Assembly (NCBI GenBank): GCA_041686955.1
Contig: JAWLCV010000011.1
Location: 12,188 to 76,187, forward strand
Origin: UBA7803 sp041686955
Lineage (GTDB): Bacteria > Pseudomonadota > Gammaproteobacteria > Pseudomonadales > Azotimanducaceae
Direction of reading: 5' to 3'
Length of the DNA stretch: 64,000 nt
Below, piece by piece: positions 45,018-54,348 of this stretch. Position 1 is the stretch's first letter; every line of letters starts with the position of its first letter. Below the pieces are notes generated by a model, which did not search any database, was not told the DNA's origin, and saw nothing but the letters and a program-made list of their open reading frames with translations. The translations under genes and the position numbers were made by a program.

Positions 45018-46484
45018 CTAGGACTCGAGCAGCTCGGGATCGCCCACCACGCGCTTGATCAGCGTGCCGGCGGGGATGCGGGACTCGGGGCCTTCCAGCT
45101 GGTTGATGATGGCCAGCTCGTCGATGTCGATGGCCGAGGGGTGGCGGCGGTCGAACTCCGCCAAGGTCATGGCCTGATCCACTTCCACGACCCTCGTCAC
45201 CGCCGGCTCGACCTCCAGGATGTCCGGGTCCTCGAGCCGCGCGAAGCTGCCGATGATGTCGTCAAACGTGGGCTGGTACTGGGCGAACACCTGAGGCGCC
45301 GCGTAGGTGACGAGCTGGTAGAGGTTGCCGCCGTGGGCGATGAACGTCACGTAGCCCGTCACCGCGGCCTGCTGGGTCTGTGCCTGAAACACCCCCGTGG
45401 CCGCGTCGAGACCGTTTATCGTGCGCTCCACGGCTTGCCCCGGGCGGATGCCTTCCTGCGCCAGGAACCGGCGCATGGCCTCGGCGGGGTCGTCGCCCCT
45501 CGCCAGGGTGAGCTGCGCCGCCGCATTCCCCTCCGGACTCGCCCCCACCACCGCCCGCGACAGGTTCTGGGTCTGCCACTGGGGCGGCAGGGCAAACTGG
45601 AAGGCCAGCTCCGGGTGATAGAACACGCCGTCGCGAAAGAAGCCGTTTCGGGGATTCGGGCCGTAGACCAGCCCGTCGATGTTACGCAGATAGGTGTCGC
45701 GGCCGACGATGGCGTCCGGATCGTCGGAGATCCTGCCCTCCAGGCGCGCGCGCACGTTCTCCACCCGCTCCTCCGGGGCCGGGTGGGTGGCAAGCCAGGT
45801 GGGCAGAGCGCTCTGCTGCTCGAGCTCCGACATCCGCCCGAGGGCATGGAACACGTCGGCCATCTCGCCCACCGCGTAGTTCTGCTGTCGGGCGTAGCCG
45901 AAGCCGAGCTCGTCGGCTTGCCGCTCGGCGTCGCGGCTGTACTTGAGCATGAGCAGATTCAGCCCCAGCCCCGCCAGATCGGCGAGCGGCCGAAGCTCGG
46001 GGGCGAATATCATTCCCAGCCCCATGCCGAGCTGGGCGAGCTGGGCCCGGCTGATCTGTTGCACCGAATGCCGGGCCGTCACGTGGGCAATCTCGTGGCC
46101 GAGCACGGATACCAGCTCCGCCTCGTTCTCCATGAGATTCAACATGCCGCGGGTGACGTAGATGAAGCCCCCCGGCAGGGCGAAAGCGTTGGGAGCCGGA
46201 TCGTCGATCACCTGGAACGACCACGGCAGATCCGGCCGCTCGGAGGCGGCAGCCAGGGACTGCCCGAGTTCGGAGACGTATGCCTGCAGGGCCTCGTCCT
46301 CCACCATGGCCATGCTCTGGGCCACCTGCTGTGAGGCTTGGCGGCCGAGGTTCACCTCCTGAGCTTCGGAGATGAGCGAAAGCTGCCGTTCACCCGTGGC
46401 CGGATTGATGGAGCAAGCCAGTACGGCAACCGCCGCGAGCGCGGCGGTGAAGGCATTGCGGTGGCGAACTGTGCGGCACCCCAT
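45018..46484 (-). CDS. M48 family zinc metalloprotease, lipoprotein (BepA/YfgC-like)
   Basis: 488 residues. Lipobox with VLACS (Cys24). The catalytic zinc motif HEIAH is at residues 130-134 (SVLGHEIAHVTARHSVQQIS), and the third ligand Glu is in SRDAERQADELGF. A C-terminal domain of about 200 residues includes VTGYVTFIAHGGNLYQLVTY and ends with a LysM-like RIPAGTLIKRVV. Periplasmic outer-membrane quality-control protease in related systems. The start at 46484 is preferred over 46526 because the latter lies within a hairpin. Operon with YihY and PRC genes upstream. Confidence 0.92.
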   Translation of the reverse strand: MGCRTVRHRNAFTAALAAVAVLACSINPATGERQLSLISEAQEVNLGRQASQQVAQSMAMVEDEALQAYVSELGQSLAAASERPDLPWSFQVIDDPAPNAFALPGGFIYVTRGMLNLMENEAELVSVLGHEIAHVTARHSVQQISRAQLAQLGMGLGMIFAPELRPLADLAGLGLNLLMLKYSRDAERQADELGFGYARQQNYAVGEMADVFHALGRMSELEQQSALPTWLATHPAPEERVENVRARLEGRISDDPDAIVGRDTYLRNIDGLVYGPNPRNGFFRDGVFYHPELAFQFALPPQWQTQNLSRAVVGASPEGNAAAQLTLARGDDPAEAMRRFLAQEGIRPGQAVERTINGLDAATGVFQAQTQQAAVTGYVTFIAHGGNLYQLVTYAAPQVFAQYQPTFDDIIGSFARLEDPDILEVEPAVTRVVEVDQAMTLAEFDRRHPSAIDIDELAIINQLEGPESRIPAGTLIKRVVGDPELLES

Positions 46485-46508
46485 GGTCTTCCTCGGACCA
46501 GGAGAGAT

Positions 46509-46542
46509 GGATACGGGAACGGTCACGCCCGTTCCCGTATCC
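46509..46542. terminator. Hairpin between PRC and M48 genes
   Basis: Perfect 14-bp stem GGATACGGGAACGG/CCGTTCCCGTATCC with a 6-base loop, downstream of the PRC gene stop (46568) on the minus strand. It is not followed by a T-run, so it may attenuate rather than end transcription into the protease gene. Confidence 0.65.
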
Positions 46543-46567
46543 GAGCTCTCCTATCAGCCGGCTGGAA

Positions 46568-47473
46568 TCAGTAGTCCTGCGGCTGTTGCTCCTGCTGTTG
46601 CTCCTGCTGCCACTCGGACTCCGTCTGCGGCTCTTGCCATTCGGACGGCTGTTCCGTCGCCTGGCCGCCCTCCTCGAAGGCCGCGAACTCGCTGCGGTCG
46701 ATCTGCTGCGGCCAGTTGTCCTCCGGAAGCTCCGAAGCCTGCTCGATCTCCTGCTGGGAGATGTTGGCCACGTACTCCTCGGTTTGCGGATCCGACTGCA
46801 GCGCCGTCGCCGGCACACCGACCAGCTTCTCCTGGAACATGCCACCCGTCGAGAGCACCACGTACGCGAGCTTACCCTGCTGCATGTCCAGGGCGAAGTC
46901 GTCGATCTCGCCGAGCTCTTCGTTCTGGCTGCCCTTCACCGTGGTGCCCATGAGCTCGCTGGCACGCTTGATGTCGCCCTCGGCCGTCGTGGCGCCGGGC
47001 TGCGACACCCCGGCCGTCAGGGTCGGTTGTGCGGGCCAGTTGTCCTCGGGCAGCTCCTGGGCCTGCTCGAGCTCCTGGCTCGAGATGCTGGCCGTGAAGC
47101 CGTCCTGCTGCGGGTCCGCCTGCAGCTTGTCCACGGGCACGCCGACCAAACGGCCGGCCTCGAAGGTGCCGCCGGTGGAGAGCGCGACGTAGGCCAGCTC
47201 GCCTTTCTGGACGTCGATGGCCAGATCCTCGATCTGTCCGAGCTCCTGGCCCTGATCGTCCCGCACCGTCTTGCCCATCACTTCCGAGGCCTTCTTGATC
47301 CCGGAGTGCTGCATCTGCGCCTGCTGCATCTCGGTCGATTGCTGCACCTCGGAGTGCTGCGCCTCGGGCTGCGTTTCCACGGGCTCCTGCCCCATCTGGG
47401 CGTAGGCGACTCCCGTGGCCGTGCAGCAGCCGACCACCAGCGTCGTCAGCAGCTTGCCATTCATCTTCGACAT
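46568..47473 (-). CDS. Exported protein with two tandem PRC-barrel domains
   Basis: 301 residues. Signal peptide ends VAYAQ. PRC-barrel 1 (about residues 58-140) has ASEVMGKTVRDDQGQELGQI and AYVALSTGGTF; PRC-barrel 2 (about 165-255) repeats it as ASELMGTTVKGSQNEELGEI and AYVVLSTGGMF. Each ends with QELPEDNWP or SELPEDNWP. A Gln-rich tail follows, containing DRSEFAAFEEG, nearly the same as the second EF-hand of the neighbouring protein at 48800-49693. AGGAGGAA lies before the ATG. Envelope stress or surface-related role is likely but unproven. Confidence 0.86.
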   Translation of the reverse strand: MSKMNGKLLTTLVVGCCTATGVAYAQMGQEPVETQPEAQHSEVQQSTEMQQAQMQHSGIKKASEVMGKTVRDDQGQELGQIEDLAIDVQKGELAYVALSTGGTFEAGRLVGVPVDKLQADPQQDGFTASISSQELEQAQELPEDNWPAQPTLTAGVSQPGATTAEGDIKRASELMGTTVKGSQNEELGEIDDFALDMQQGKLAYVVLSTGGMFQEKLVGVPATALQSDPQTEEYVANISQQEIEQASELPEDNWPQQIDRSEFAAFEEGGQATEQPSEWQEPQTESEWQQEQQQEQQPQDY

Positions 47474-47561
47474 ACCGATTCCTCCTGCTTGATTCGAAAT
47501 GCTCCACGCGCTGTCCGCGCGGCTCGGCCCATTGAGAGCAAAACGGGTGCCAAGCGCGGAT

Positions 47562-48539
47562 TCAGCGATCCGCGCTCTCACCCAGGGTGTCGGCGGCGTG
47601 AGCCTCGCGTCTCCCCATGGGCTCCTGCCCGCCCCGGGTTGTGTCCTTCCGGGTCTGGCGCTCCATCTCGGCGTTTATCTCCGCGCCGAGCACCACCACG
47701 AAACCCGAGAGGTAGAACCACAGCAGCAGCACCACCACGCCGCCCAGCGAACCGTAGGTCTCGCCGTAGCTGCCGAAGTTGCGCACGTACACTCCGAACA
47801 GCACGCTCCCCACGATCCACAGGGTCGCGGCGGCGGCGGAGCCCCAGTTCACCCAGCGCCACTGGGCGGGATCGCGATCGGGCGCGTACCGGTACACCAC
47901 CGAGAGACCGAGCACCATGAGCAGCCACAGCAGCACCCAGCGCAATACCGCCACCAGCGATTCCAGCACGCCGCCGAGCCCGATCGCCTGGAGCACCACG
48001 GGCACAGCCACCGCCACCAGCACCATGCCGACGAAGGCGACCACGGCGCCGACCGTGAAGGCCAGCGACACCAGCAACTGGCGCAGGAAGCTGCGCTGCT
48101 CTTCCTCCTTGTAGGCAATGTTGGTGGCGGTCATGAGTGCCGTGATGCCCTTGCGCGCGCTCCACAACGCGATCACGAAGCCGATCACCGCACCGACCCC
48201 GAGCGCGCCGCCCTGCTGCGACGCGAGGTTCTGAAGTCGACTGCCGACGATGCCGGTCACCTGCTCGGGGAGCGCCCCTGCCAGGCTCTCCACCTGCCCG
48301 GCGATCTGGTCGGGCGATGCGAACAACCCGTACAGCGACAGCGCCGCCGCCAGGGCCGGGAACACCGCGAGCAGCGCGTACAGCGCCAGACCTGCCGCCA
48401 CCAGCGAGACGTTGTCGCGGCTGACGTCGTTCTTCACCCGCAAGGCGATGTCGAGCCAGCCACGGCTGGGAATTTCCCGGGGCCGGCGCGCCTCGCGGCC
48501 CCGCGTATCGCGGGCCCGTATTGCACTCTGCTGTGCCAT
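47562..48539 (-). CDS. YihY/BrkB-family inner-membrane protein
   Basis: 325 residues with six predicted transmembrane helices. Family pattern: VSLVAAGLALYALLAVFPAL, LWSARKGITALMTATNIAYK, WVNWGSAAAATLWIVGSVLF and YGSLGGVVVLLLWFYLSGFV. The role of the family is not settled (formerly mis-named ribonuclease BN). GGAGGTAGAC precedes the ATG at 48539. First gene of a minus-strand group with the PRC protein and M48 protease, divergent from the Gln-rich EF-hand protein. Confidence 0.9.
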   Translation of the reverse strand: MAQQSAIRARDTRGREARRPREIPSRGWLDIALRVKNDVSRDNVSLVAAGLALYALLAVFPALAAALSLYGLFASPDQIAGQVESLAGALPEQVTGIVGSRLQNLASQQGGALGVGAVIGFVIALWSARKGITALMTATNIAYKEEEQRSFLRQLLVSLAFTVGAVVAFVGMVLVAVAVPVVLQAIGLGGVLESLVAVLRWVLLWLLMVLGLSVVYRYAPDRDPAQWRWVNWGSAAAATLWIVGSVLFGVYVRNFGSYGETYGSLGGVVVLLLWFYLSGFVVVLGAEINAEMERQTRKDTTRGGQEPMGRREAHAADTLGESADR

Positions 48540-48799
48540 GTCTACCTCCGTGGTACTGCGAATCGGAGCACCAGATCGAAGCAGAATCGGTGCCACCGAA
48601 GGGCCTGCGGCTGCCCGACTCCTGCTCCCAACGCGCAACTCTTGCACGGGCGCGGATACGTTTTACCCGTGCCTGGCCCGTGTCAGCACACGCCCATGGG
48701 CCCTCCCGATGGCGAACCGTCGAAATTCGCGCCGGCGGCGCGTATCGGTACGCGGGTTGCAGGCAACGCGGTCACTTCGCAAACAGCCAGGAGAATCCA

Positions 48800-49693
48800 A
48801 TGAAAGGACCGCAGTACGCATCGAGCCTGCTGGCCGCCGCCATCGTCGCCTGCGGCGGGGTCGCGTATACGGCCACTGCCCAGGCCCAGGGCCAGAGTCC
48901 CTGCCAGCAGCAGATCGACCAGCTCCAGCAGCAGCTCCAGCAGCAGCCCGTGGGCCAGCAGACGGAGCGGGAAGTCCGGCAACTCATGGAAGCGGCAGGA
49001 AACGCCAGCGGCCAGGAGTGCATGGCCTTCGTGACCAGAGCACAGGAGGTGCTGCAACGGCGGCAAGGCGAGACCCAGCAGCAGACGGCCCAGCGAACCC
49101 AGCAACAGCAACCGCAGATTGCCGAGGGGCAGCTGGAGAGCGGCCAAGTGCTGATCAACCAGGCGGCGCCGCAGGTGCAGGTTCAGGCCGCGGCCCCGCA
49201 GATCCGCGTGCGTCAGCGGCCGCCCATCGTCACGGTGCAGATGCAGCCGCCCATCGTGGAGATCAGCCAGCCGGAGCCGGAGGTGACCGTTTCCCAGACC
49301 GAGCCACAGGTGCGCATCCAGGCGGCGCAGCCCCAGGTCCAGGTGAGCCAGGCCGAGCCCAACGTGCAGTTCCAGCAGCAGCAGCCGCAGGTACAGTTCA
49401 GCCAGACCTCCGAGCCGCAGGTGCAGTTCGAGCAGGCCGAGGCCGACGTGCGGATCATCGAGTCGGATCAGCAGCCGGAAGTGCGGATGGTGCAGGCCCA
49501 ACCCGGCCAGCAGCAGGCTCAGCAGGTGCCGCAGTTCTCACAGCTCGACCAGGACAACAACGGTTACATCTCGCAGGACGAGGCGCAGAACCGGCCCCAG
49601 CTTTCCCAGCAGTTCGATCAGCTCGATCAGAACTCGGACCAGCGCATCGATCGCAGCGAGTTCGCGGCGTTCCAGGAGCAGAGCCCTGAGTGA
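48800..49693 (+). CDS. Gln-rich exported protein with nonapeptide-type repeats and two EF-hands
   Basis: 297 residues. Signal peptide ends TAQAQ; residues 33-105 are Gln-rich and probably helical, with two cysteines (35, 74). Residues about 122-232 are some eleven repeats of roughly nine residues with the form [EQ]-P-x-V-x-[VIF]-x-Q, such as EPQVRIQAAQ and QPQVQVSQA. Two canonical 12-residue calcium loops follow, D250-E261 (DQDNNGYISQDE) and D276-E287 (DQNSDQRIDRSE). AGGAG lies before the ATG. Likely a periplasmic or surface calcium-responsive protein with a repetitive beta structure; no family recognised for the repeat part. Confidence 0.82.
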   Translation: MKGPQYASSLLAAAIVACGGVAYTATAQAQGQSPCQQQIDQLQQQLQQQPVGQQTEREVRQLMEAAGNASGQECMAFVTRAQEVLQRRQGETQQQTAQRTQQQQPQIAEGQLESGQVLINQAAPQVQVQAAAPQIRVRQRPPIVTVQMQPPIVEISQPEPEVTVSQTEPQVRIQAAQPQVQVSQAEPNVQFQQQQPQVQFSQTSEPQVQFEQAEADVRIIESDQQPEVRMVQAQPGQQQAQQVPQFSQLDQDNNGYISQDEAQNRPQLSQQFDQLDQNSDQRIDRSEFAAFQEQSPE

Positions 49694-49701
49694 TCCGAGC
49701 G

Positions 49702-49729
49702 GGGCGGCGGCCGATCCGGGCCGTCGCCC
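49702..49729 (+). terminator. GC-rich hairpin after the EF-hand protein gene
   Basis: Eleven-base-pair stem (one G-T pair) 49702-49712 with 49719-49729 and a 6-base loop, 9 bases after the stop. No T-run follows, so termination strength is uncertain. Confidence 0.5.
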
Positions 49730-49811
49730 GCTACGTGGAAGTCCGTAGGTCGATCCCCGCAGGGATGTAGCACCTTAGAACAGCCATCCGGCGATACGAA
49801 CGAGGTGCCCC

Positions 49812-50378
49812 GTGATCATTCCGCTGCAAGTCACCTGGCGTAACGTGCCCCAGTCCGATGCCGTCGAAGCGGCCATTCGCGATAAGGCCCAGAAGCTCGA
49901 TCAGTTCTACGACCGGATCGTGAGCTGTCGGGCATTGATCGAAGCCGCCCACCGGCGCCACCACAAGGGCAACCTGTACCGCCTGCGCCTGGAGATCGAG
50001 GTGCCGGACGGCGAGATCGTCGTGACGCGGGACCCCGGCGAGAACCACGCCCACGAGGACATCTACGTGGCAGTCCGCGACGCCTTCGACGCCGCACGCC
50101 GCCAGCTTCAGGACTACAGCGCCAAGCGCCGCGGCGAGGTAAAGCGGCACGACGAGCAACGCACGGCCGAAGTGATGTTCACCGTACCGGACGAGGACTA
50201 TGGCTTCCTGCGCACAGCGGACGGCCGCGAGATCTACTTCCACCGCAACGCGCTGATCAACACCAGTCTCGACGAGCTCGAGAAGGGCGCCGAGGTCCTG
50301 TTCGTGGAGGAGCAGGGCCGGGAAGGACCCCAGGCGAAGCGGGTATCGCTGGGCAAGCACCACCCGCCCACCCAATGA
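49812..50378 (+). CDS. Ribosome-associated HPF/RaiA domain fused to a cold-shock domain
   Basis: 188 residues. The N-terminal hibernation-factor domain has PLQVTWRNVPQSDAVEAAIR and EDIYVAVRDAFDAARRQLQD. The C-terminal part has the cold-shock-type DYGFLRTADGREIYFHRNAL (RNP1-like FGF variant and FFH-like IYFHRN). This fused architecture is known among proteobacterial HPF-like proteins. The start is GTG at 49812 with GAGG upstream. It probably acts at the ribosome in the cytoplasm, controlling stress-linked translation. Confidence 0.87.
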   Translation: MIIPLQVTWRNVPQSDAVEAAIRDKAQKLDQFYDRIVSCRALIEAAHRRHHKGNLYRLRLEIEVPDGEIVVTRDPGENHAHEDIYVAVRDAFDAARRQLQDYSAKRRGEVKRHDEQRTAEVMFTVPDEDYGFLRTADGREIYFHRNALINTSLDELEKGAEVLFVEEQGREGPQAKRVSLGKHHPPTQ

Positions 50379-50384
50379 TGTCCG

Positions 50385-53219
50385 ATGGCCGAACCGGCGG
50401 ACGTTCCGGCGCGGCTGCTCGAGATCGTTGCCGGTCTCGCGCGGGAGCTGCAGCCCGAGCGGCCCGGCGCCGCAGTGCACCTGGACGCCGACCTCGATCG
50501 CGATCTGGGGTTCGATAGCCTCTCTCGCGTCGAGCTGCTGCTGCGCATCGAGCACGGGCTCGAGGTCCGGCTGCCCGAGCAGACCTTCGCCACGGCGCAG
50601 ACACCGCGCGATCTTCTGGCAGCCGTGGAGCAGGCACGCAGCCGCGGAGCGCGTCCACCGTCCGCAGTCCCAGGACAGCCGGCCACGGCTCCGGTTTCGC
50701 CGCCGGAGGCCGCGGTCCTGCCCGCGGCGCTCGGGACCCTGCACGAGGTGCTGGCCTGGCGGGCGACCCACCAGCCCACGCGCCCCCATGTCGTGCTGTA
50801 CGACGGCGCCACCGATGCACCGGAGATCCTGACGTTCGCTGCGCTCGAGGCTGGCGCGCGCAGCCGGGCTGCAGGACTTGCGCAGCGGGGGCTCGAGCCC
50901 GGAGATGCGGTGGCGCTGATGCTGCCCACGGGCCGCGCGTATCTGGAGAGCTTTTTCGGCGTGCTCCTCGCCGGTGGCGTACCGGTACCCGTCTACCCGC
51001 CGTGGCGTCCGTCCCAGCTCGAGGACCACCTGCGCCGCCACGTGAAGATCCTCGACAACGCACGGGTGCGCGCACTGGTGGCCATGCCGGAGGCGAAGCC
51101 GCTGGCCCGGCTCCTGCGGGACCACGTGGAAACCCTGCGCACGGTGGCTGCCCCGGACGATCTGCCGGCCGCGGATGGGAGCTTCCGGCCGGCGGCGGCG
51201 CATCCCGAACAGATCGCTCTGCTCCAGTACACGTCGGGCAGCACGGGCCAGCCGAAGGGCGTGATCCTCAGCCACGCCGATCTGCTGGCGAACATTCGCG
51301 CCATGGGCGAACGGGTGAGGGCCGACGCCGGCGACGTGTTCGTGAGCTGGCTGCCCCTGTATCACGACATGGGGCTGATCGGCGCGTGGCTGGGGAGCCT
51401 GTGCTACGCGATGACGGCCGTGCTCATGCCGCCCACGGCATTCCTGGCGCGGCCGGCGCGCTGGCTGCGCACCATACACGAGCACCGGGGAACGCTTTCC
51501 GCGGCCCCCAATTTCGCCTACCAGCTCTGCGCCGACAAGATCACCGACGCCGATCTGGAGGGACTGGACCTCGGCTGCTGGCGTCTTGCGGTGAACGGGG
51601 CCGAGCCGGTGAGCCCCCACACCATTGAACGCTTCACGGAGCGCTTTCAGCGCTACGGCTTCGACTCCCGCGCCATGACTCCGGTGTACGGGCTGGCCGA
51701 GTGCGCCGTGGGGCTCACCTTTCCGCCGCTGGGGCGGGGCCCGCGCACGGATCGCATACGCCGTGCGGCCCTGGAGCGCGAAGGCCGGGCGCTGCCTGCC
51801 CCAGCCGGGGACACCGATGTCGTGGAATTCGTCGCCTGCGGTCATCCCCTTTCCGGCTACGAGGTGCGCATCGTCGACCCCGCCGGCCGCGAGCTCGGCG
51901 AGCGGCAGGAGGGCCGGCTGGAATTCCGCGGCCCGTCGGCGACCCGGGGGTACATCGGCAATCCCCGGGCCACAGCGGCGCTGTTCCACGACGGATGGCT
52001 CGACTCCGGCGATCTCGCCTACGTCGGCGAAGGCGACGTGTTCATCACCAGCCGGGTCAAGGACCTCATCATCCGCGCGGGCCGCAACATCTATCCTTAC
52101 GAGCTCGAAGAAGCGGTGGGGGAGCTGCCGGCGGTGCGCAAGGGGTGCGTCGCCGTGTTCGGCAGCACCGATCGCCGATCCGGCGCCGAGCGGCTGATCG
52201 TGGTGGCCGAGACCCGCCTGACCGATGACGCGGAGCGGGAGGAACTGACCCAGCGCATCGGCGGGCTGGCCTCGGATCTGCTGCGCTCACCGCCCGACCA
52301 CGTGCTGCTCGTCCCGCCTCACACCCTGCTCAAGACCTCCAGCGGCAAGATCCGCCGTGCCGCCTGCCGCGAGCTCTACGAGCAGGGGCGGCTGGGGCAG
52401 CCGGCGCCCGCGGTTCCCTGGCAGATCGCGCGAGTCTGGCTGGCGGGGCTGGGGCCGCGGCTGCGCCGCCGCGGACACGCGCTGCGTGACGTCGGCTACG
52501 CGGCCGTGGTTCACGCTGCGTTCGCCATCCTGTTGCCGCCGACCCTGCTGGCCGTCGCGCTGCTGCCGCGCCCGACCTCGCGGTGGCGCGCCGTGAGCCG
52601 GCTGGCGCGGACCCTGCTGGGCTGGAGCCGGATTCCATTGCGGGTGGAGGGTGAGCATCGGCTGACGGCCGGCGGCCAGCGGGTGGTGGTCGCCAACCAC
52701 GCGAGCTATGCAGACGGGCTGATCCTGCTGGCAACGCTGCCTCGCCCCGTCGCCTTCGTCGCCAAGGCCGAGCTGCAGAGCCGCCCGCTGGCCCGCTGGT
52801 TCCTCAGGCGGCTGGGGGCCCGATTCGTCGAGCGCTTCGATCCTCGCCAGGGCTCCGCCGACCTGCGCAACCTGGTGGACGACGCCAGGCGCGGAGTGAC
52901 CCTGCTGTTCTTCCCCGAAGGTACGTTCACCCGGGCGCCGGGGCTTCGGCCCTTCCACATGGGCGCATTTCTCACGGCGGCCGAGAGCGGAGCTCCGGTG
53001 ATCCCCATCGCCCTGCGCGGCACCCGCTCTCTGCTGCGCTCGGACCACTGGTTCCCGCGCCGCGGGCCGGTCACGGTGATCGTCGGCGAGGCCCTGCACC
53101 CCGCCGGCGGCGACTGGCACGCGGCGCTCGAGCTGCGGGACCGCGCCCGTCAATGGATCCTCGGCACCCTCGCCGAGCCGGACCTGGCCGGAGAACGACC
53201 GGCGGGGCCGCCCGGCTGA
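50385..53219 (+). CDS. ACP-adenylating ligase-PlsC acyltransferase fusion
   Basis: 944 residues in three parts. Residues about 1-85 are an acyl carrier domain with the phosphopantetheine serine Ser45 in DLGFDSLSRVEL. Residues about 110-690 are an AMP-binding ligase of the fatty-acyl-AMP-ligase kind, with LLQYTSGSTGQPKGVILSH and the C-terminal ITSRVKDLIIRAGRNIYPYE; Lys at LKTSSGKIRRA is retained. The C-terminal part from about 760 is a PlsC-like acyltransferase with NHASYADG (H-x4-D) and FFPEGTFTRAPGLRPF. It can be read as loading an acyl group on its own carrier and moving it to a glycerophosphate-like acceptor (inference). Starts 6 bp after the HPF-CSD gene and ends 4 bp from the convergent ABC operon. 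Confidence 0.9.
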   Translation: MAEPADVPARLLEIVAGLARELQPERPGAAVHLDADLDRDLGFDSLSRVELLLRIEHGLEVRLPEQTFATAQTPRDLLAAVEQARSRGARPPSAVPGQPATAPVSPPEAAVLPAALGTLHEVLAWRATHQPTRPHVVLYDGATDAPEILTFAALEAGARSRAAGLAQRGLEPGDAVALMLPTGRAYLESFFGVLLAGGVPVPVYPPWRPSQLEDHLRRHVKILDNARVRALVAMPEAKPLARLLRDHVETLRTVAAPDDLPAADGSFRPAAAHPEQIALLQYTSGSTGQPKGVILSHADLLANIRAMGERVRADAGDVFVSWLPLYHDMGLIGAWLGSLCYAMTAVLMPPTAFLARPARWLRTIHEHRGTLSAAPNFAYQLCADKITDADLEGLDLGCWRLAVNGAEPVSPHTIERFTERFQRYGFDSRAMTPVYGLAECAVGLTFPPLGRGPRTDRIRRAALEREGRALPAPAGDTDVVEFVACGHPLSGYEVRIVDPAGRELGERQEGRLEFRGPSATRGYIGNPRATAALFHDGWLDSGDLAYVGEGDVFITSRVKDLIIRAGRNIYPYELEEAVGELPAVRKGCVAVFGSTDRRSGAERLIVVAETRLTDDAEREELTQRIGGLASDLLRSPPDHVLLVPPHTLLKTSSGKIRRAACRELYEQGRLGQPAPAVPWQIARVWLAGLGPRLRRRGHALRDVGYAAVVHAAFAILLPPTLLAVALLPRPTSRWRAVSRLARTLLGWSRIPLRVEGEHRLTAGGQRVVVANHASYADGLILLATLPRPVAFVAKAELQSRPLARWFLRRLGARFVERFDPRQGSADLRNLVDDARRGVTLLFFPEGTFTRAPGLRPFHMGAFLTAAESGAPVIPIALRGTRSLLRSDHWFPRRGPVTVIVGEALHPAGGDWHAALELRDRARQWILGTLAEPDLAGERPAGPPG

Positions 53220-53223
53220 CCGG

Positions 53224-54348
53224 TCATTCCAACCGCCCCCTCACCGCCACCACTGCCGCAACGATGGTCACCGCGGCGATCACCGCCATGGGCCAGGCGC
53301 TGGCGGCCACCGCCGTCGGCGGCAGGTTCTTCAGGAAGCTGCCCTGGACGATCACAAGAAAGTGCTTCAGGGGATTCAGCTCCGCCGCCCACTGCAACAC
53401 CGTGGGCATGTTCTCCACCGGCGTGGCGAAGCCGGAGAGAAGCACCAGCGGCACGCCGAGGGCGAAGGTGCCGAGAATGGCCTGCTGCTGAGTGCGGCTG
53501 ACCGAGGAGATCATCAGCCCCAAGCCCACCGCCGAGAGCATGAACAGCCCGAGCCCGGCGTAGAGCAGCGCCAGGGAGCCGGTGAACGGGATGCGGAAGA
53601 TCCAGATGCCGGCCATGAGCATGACCGTGCCGAGCGCCGTGCCGATGATGAGGGCGGGCACGGACTTGGCGACGATGATCTCGGTGGCGCCGGCGGGGGA
53701 GACCCGGAGCTGATCGAAGGTTCCCAGCTCCCGCTCGCGGGCGATGGAAAGCGCCGTGACCAGCAGCGCGGAGAACATGGAGAGAATGCCCACCAGCGAC
53801 GGGACCGTGAACCAGATGTACTCCAGATTGGGGTTGAACCAGTGCCGCACCTCTGCAGTGACGCGGGCGCCGGGCCGCGGCGGATTCGCGGGGGAGCGCT
53901 CGAGGACGATGTCGCGACCGAGGGTGGTGGCTATGGTCTCCAGGTAGCCGAGCGCGATCTGCCCGGCGTTGGCGCTGCGGCCGTCGACGATCACCTGAGC
54001 CGTGCCGGTGCCGCCGGCTTCGATCAGCCGGGAGAAGTCCGGCGGCAGCCGCAGACCGAGCAACGCCCGGCGCTCCTCGATGACGGCCCGCAACGCCGCG
54101 CCCGAGCTCACCGGCACCAGCTCACGCACCAGGTCGGTGGCGGCCACCCGCTGAACCAGCTCCTCCGACCAGCGCCCCGCGTCCTCGTCCAGCACCGCCA
54201 CCGCCACGCTCTTCACCTCGAGCGTGGCGGCGAAGGCGAAGATGAAGAGCTGCGCCAGCGGCGGCCCGATGAGCACCATGCGGCTGCGGGGATCCCGCAG
54301 CACCAGCAGCAGCTCCTTGATGATCTGCGCGATCAGGCGTTGCCGCAT
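53224..54348 (-). CDS. ybhR: ABC-2 type permease (YbhR-like)
   Basis: 374 residues. One helix near residues 10-40 (LLLVLRDPRSRMVLIGPPLA), a long periplasmic loop, and five more helices at the C-terminal end with the ABC-2 motif RERELGTFDQLRVSPAGATE. The ATG at 54348 overlaps the stop of the upstream permease gene (ATGA). Last gene of the cecR-ybhG-ybhF-ybhS-ybhR-type operon. In E. coli the YbhGFSR exporter handles drugs such as tetracycline-class compounds; identification here is by gene order and motifs. Confidence 0.86.
   Translation of the reverse strand: MRQRLIAQIIKELLLVLRDPRSRMVLIGPPLAQLFIFAFAATLEVKSVAVAVLDEDAGRWSEELVQRVAATDLVRELVPVSSGAALRAVIEERRALLGLRLPPDFSRLIEAGGTGTAQVIVDGRSANAGQIALGYLETIATTLGRDIVLERSPANPPRPGARVTAEVRHWFNPNLEYIWFTVPSLVGILSMFSALLVTALSIARERELGTFDQLRVSPAGATEIIVAKSVPALIIGTALGTVMLMAGIWIFRIPFTGSLALLYAGLGLFMLSAVGLGLMISSVSRTQQQAILGTFALGVPLVLLSGFATPVENMPTVLQWAAELNPLKHFLVIVQGSFLKNLPPTAVAASAWPMAVIAAVTIVAAVVAVRGRLE

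Noticed and set aside
48900..49500. Repetitive CAG-rich DNA that could suggest a CRISPR-like array
   Set aside because: The period is nine codons within a translated gene and there are no unique spacers of constant length.
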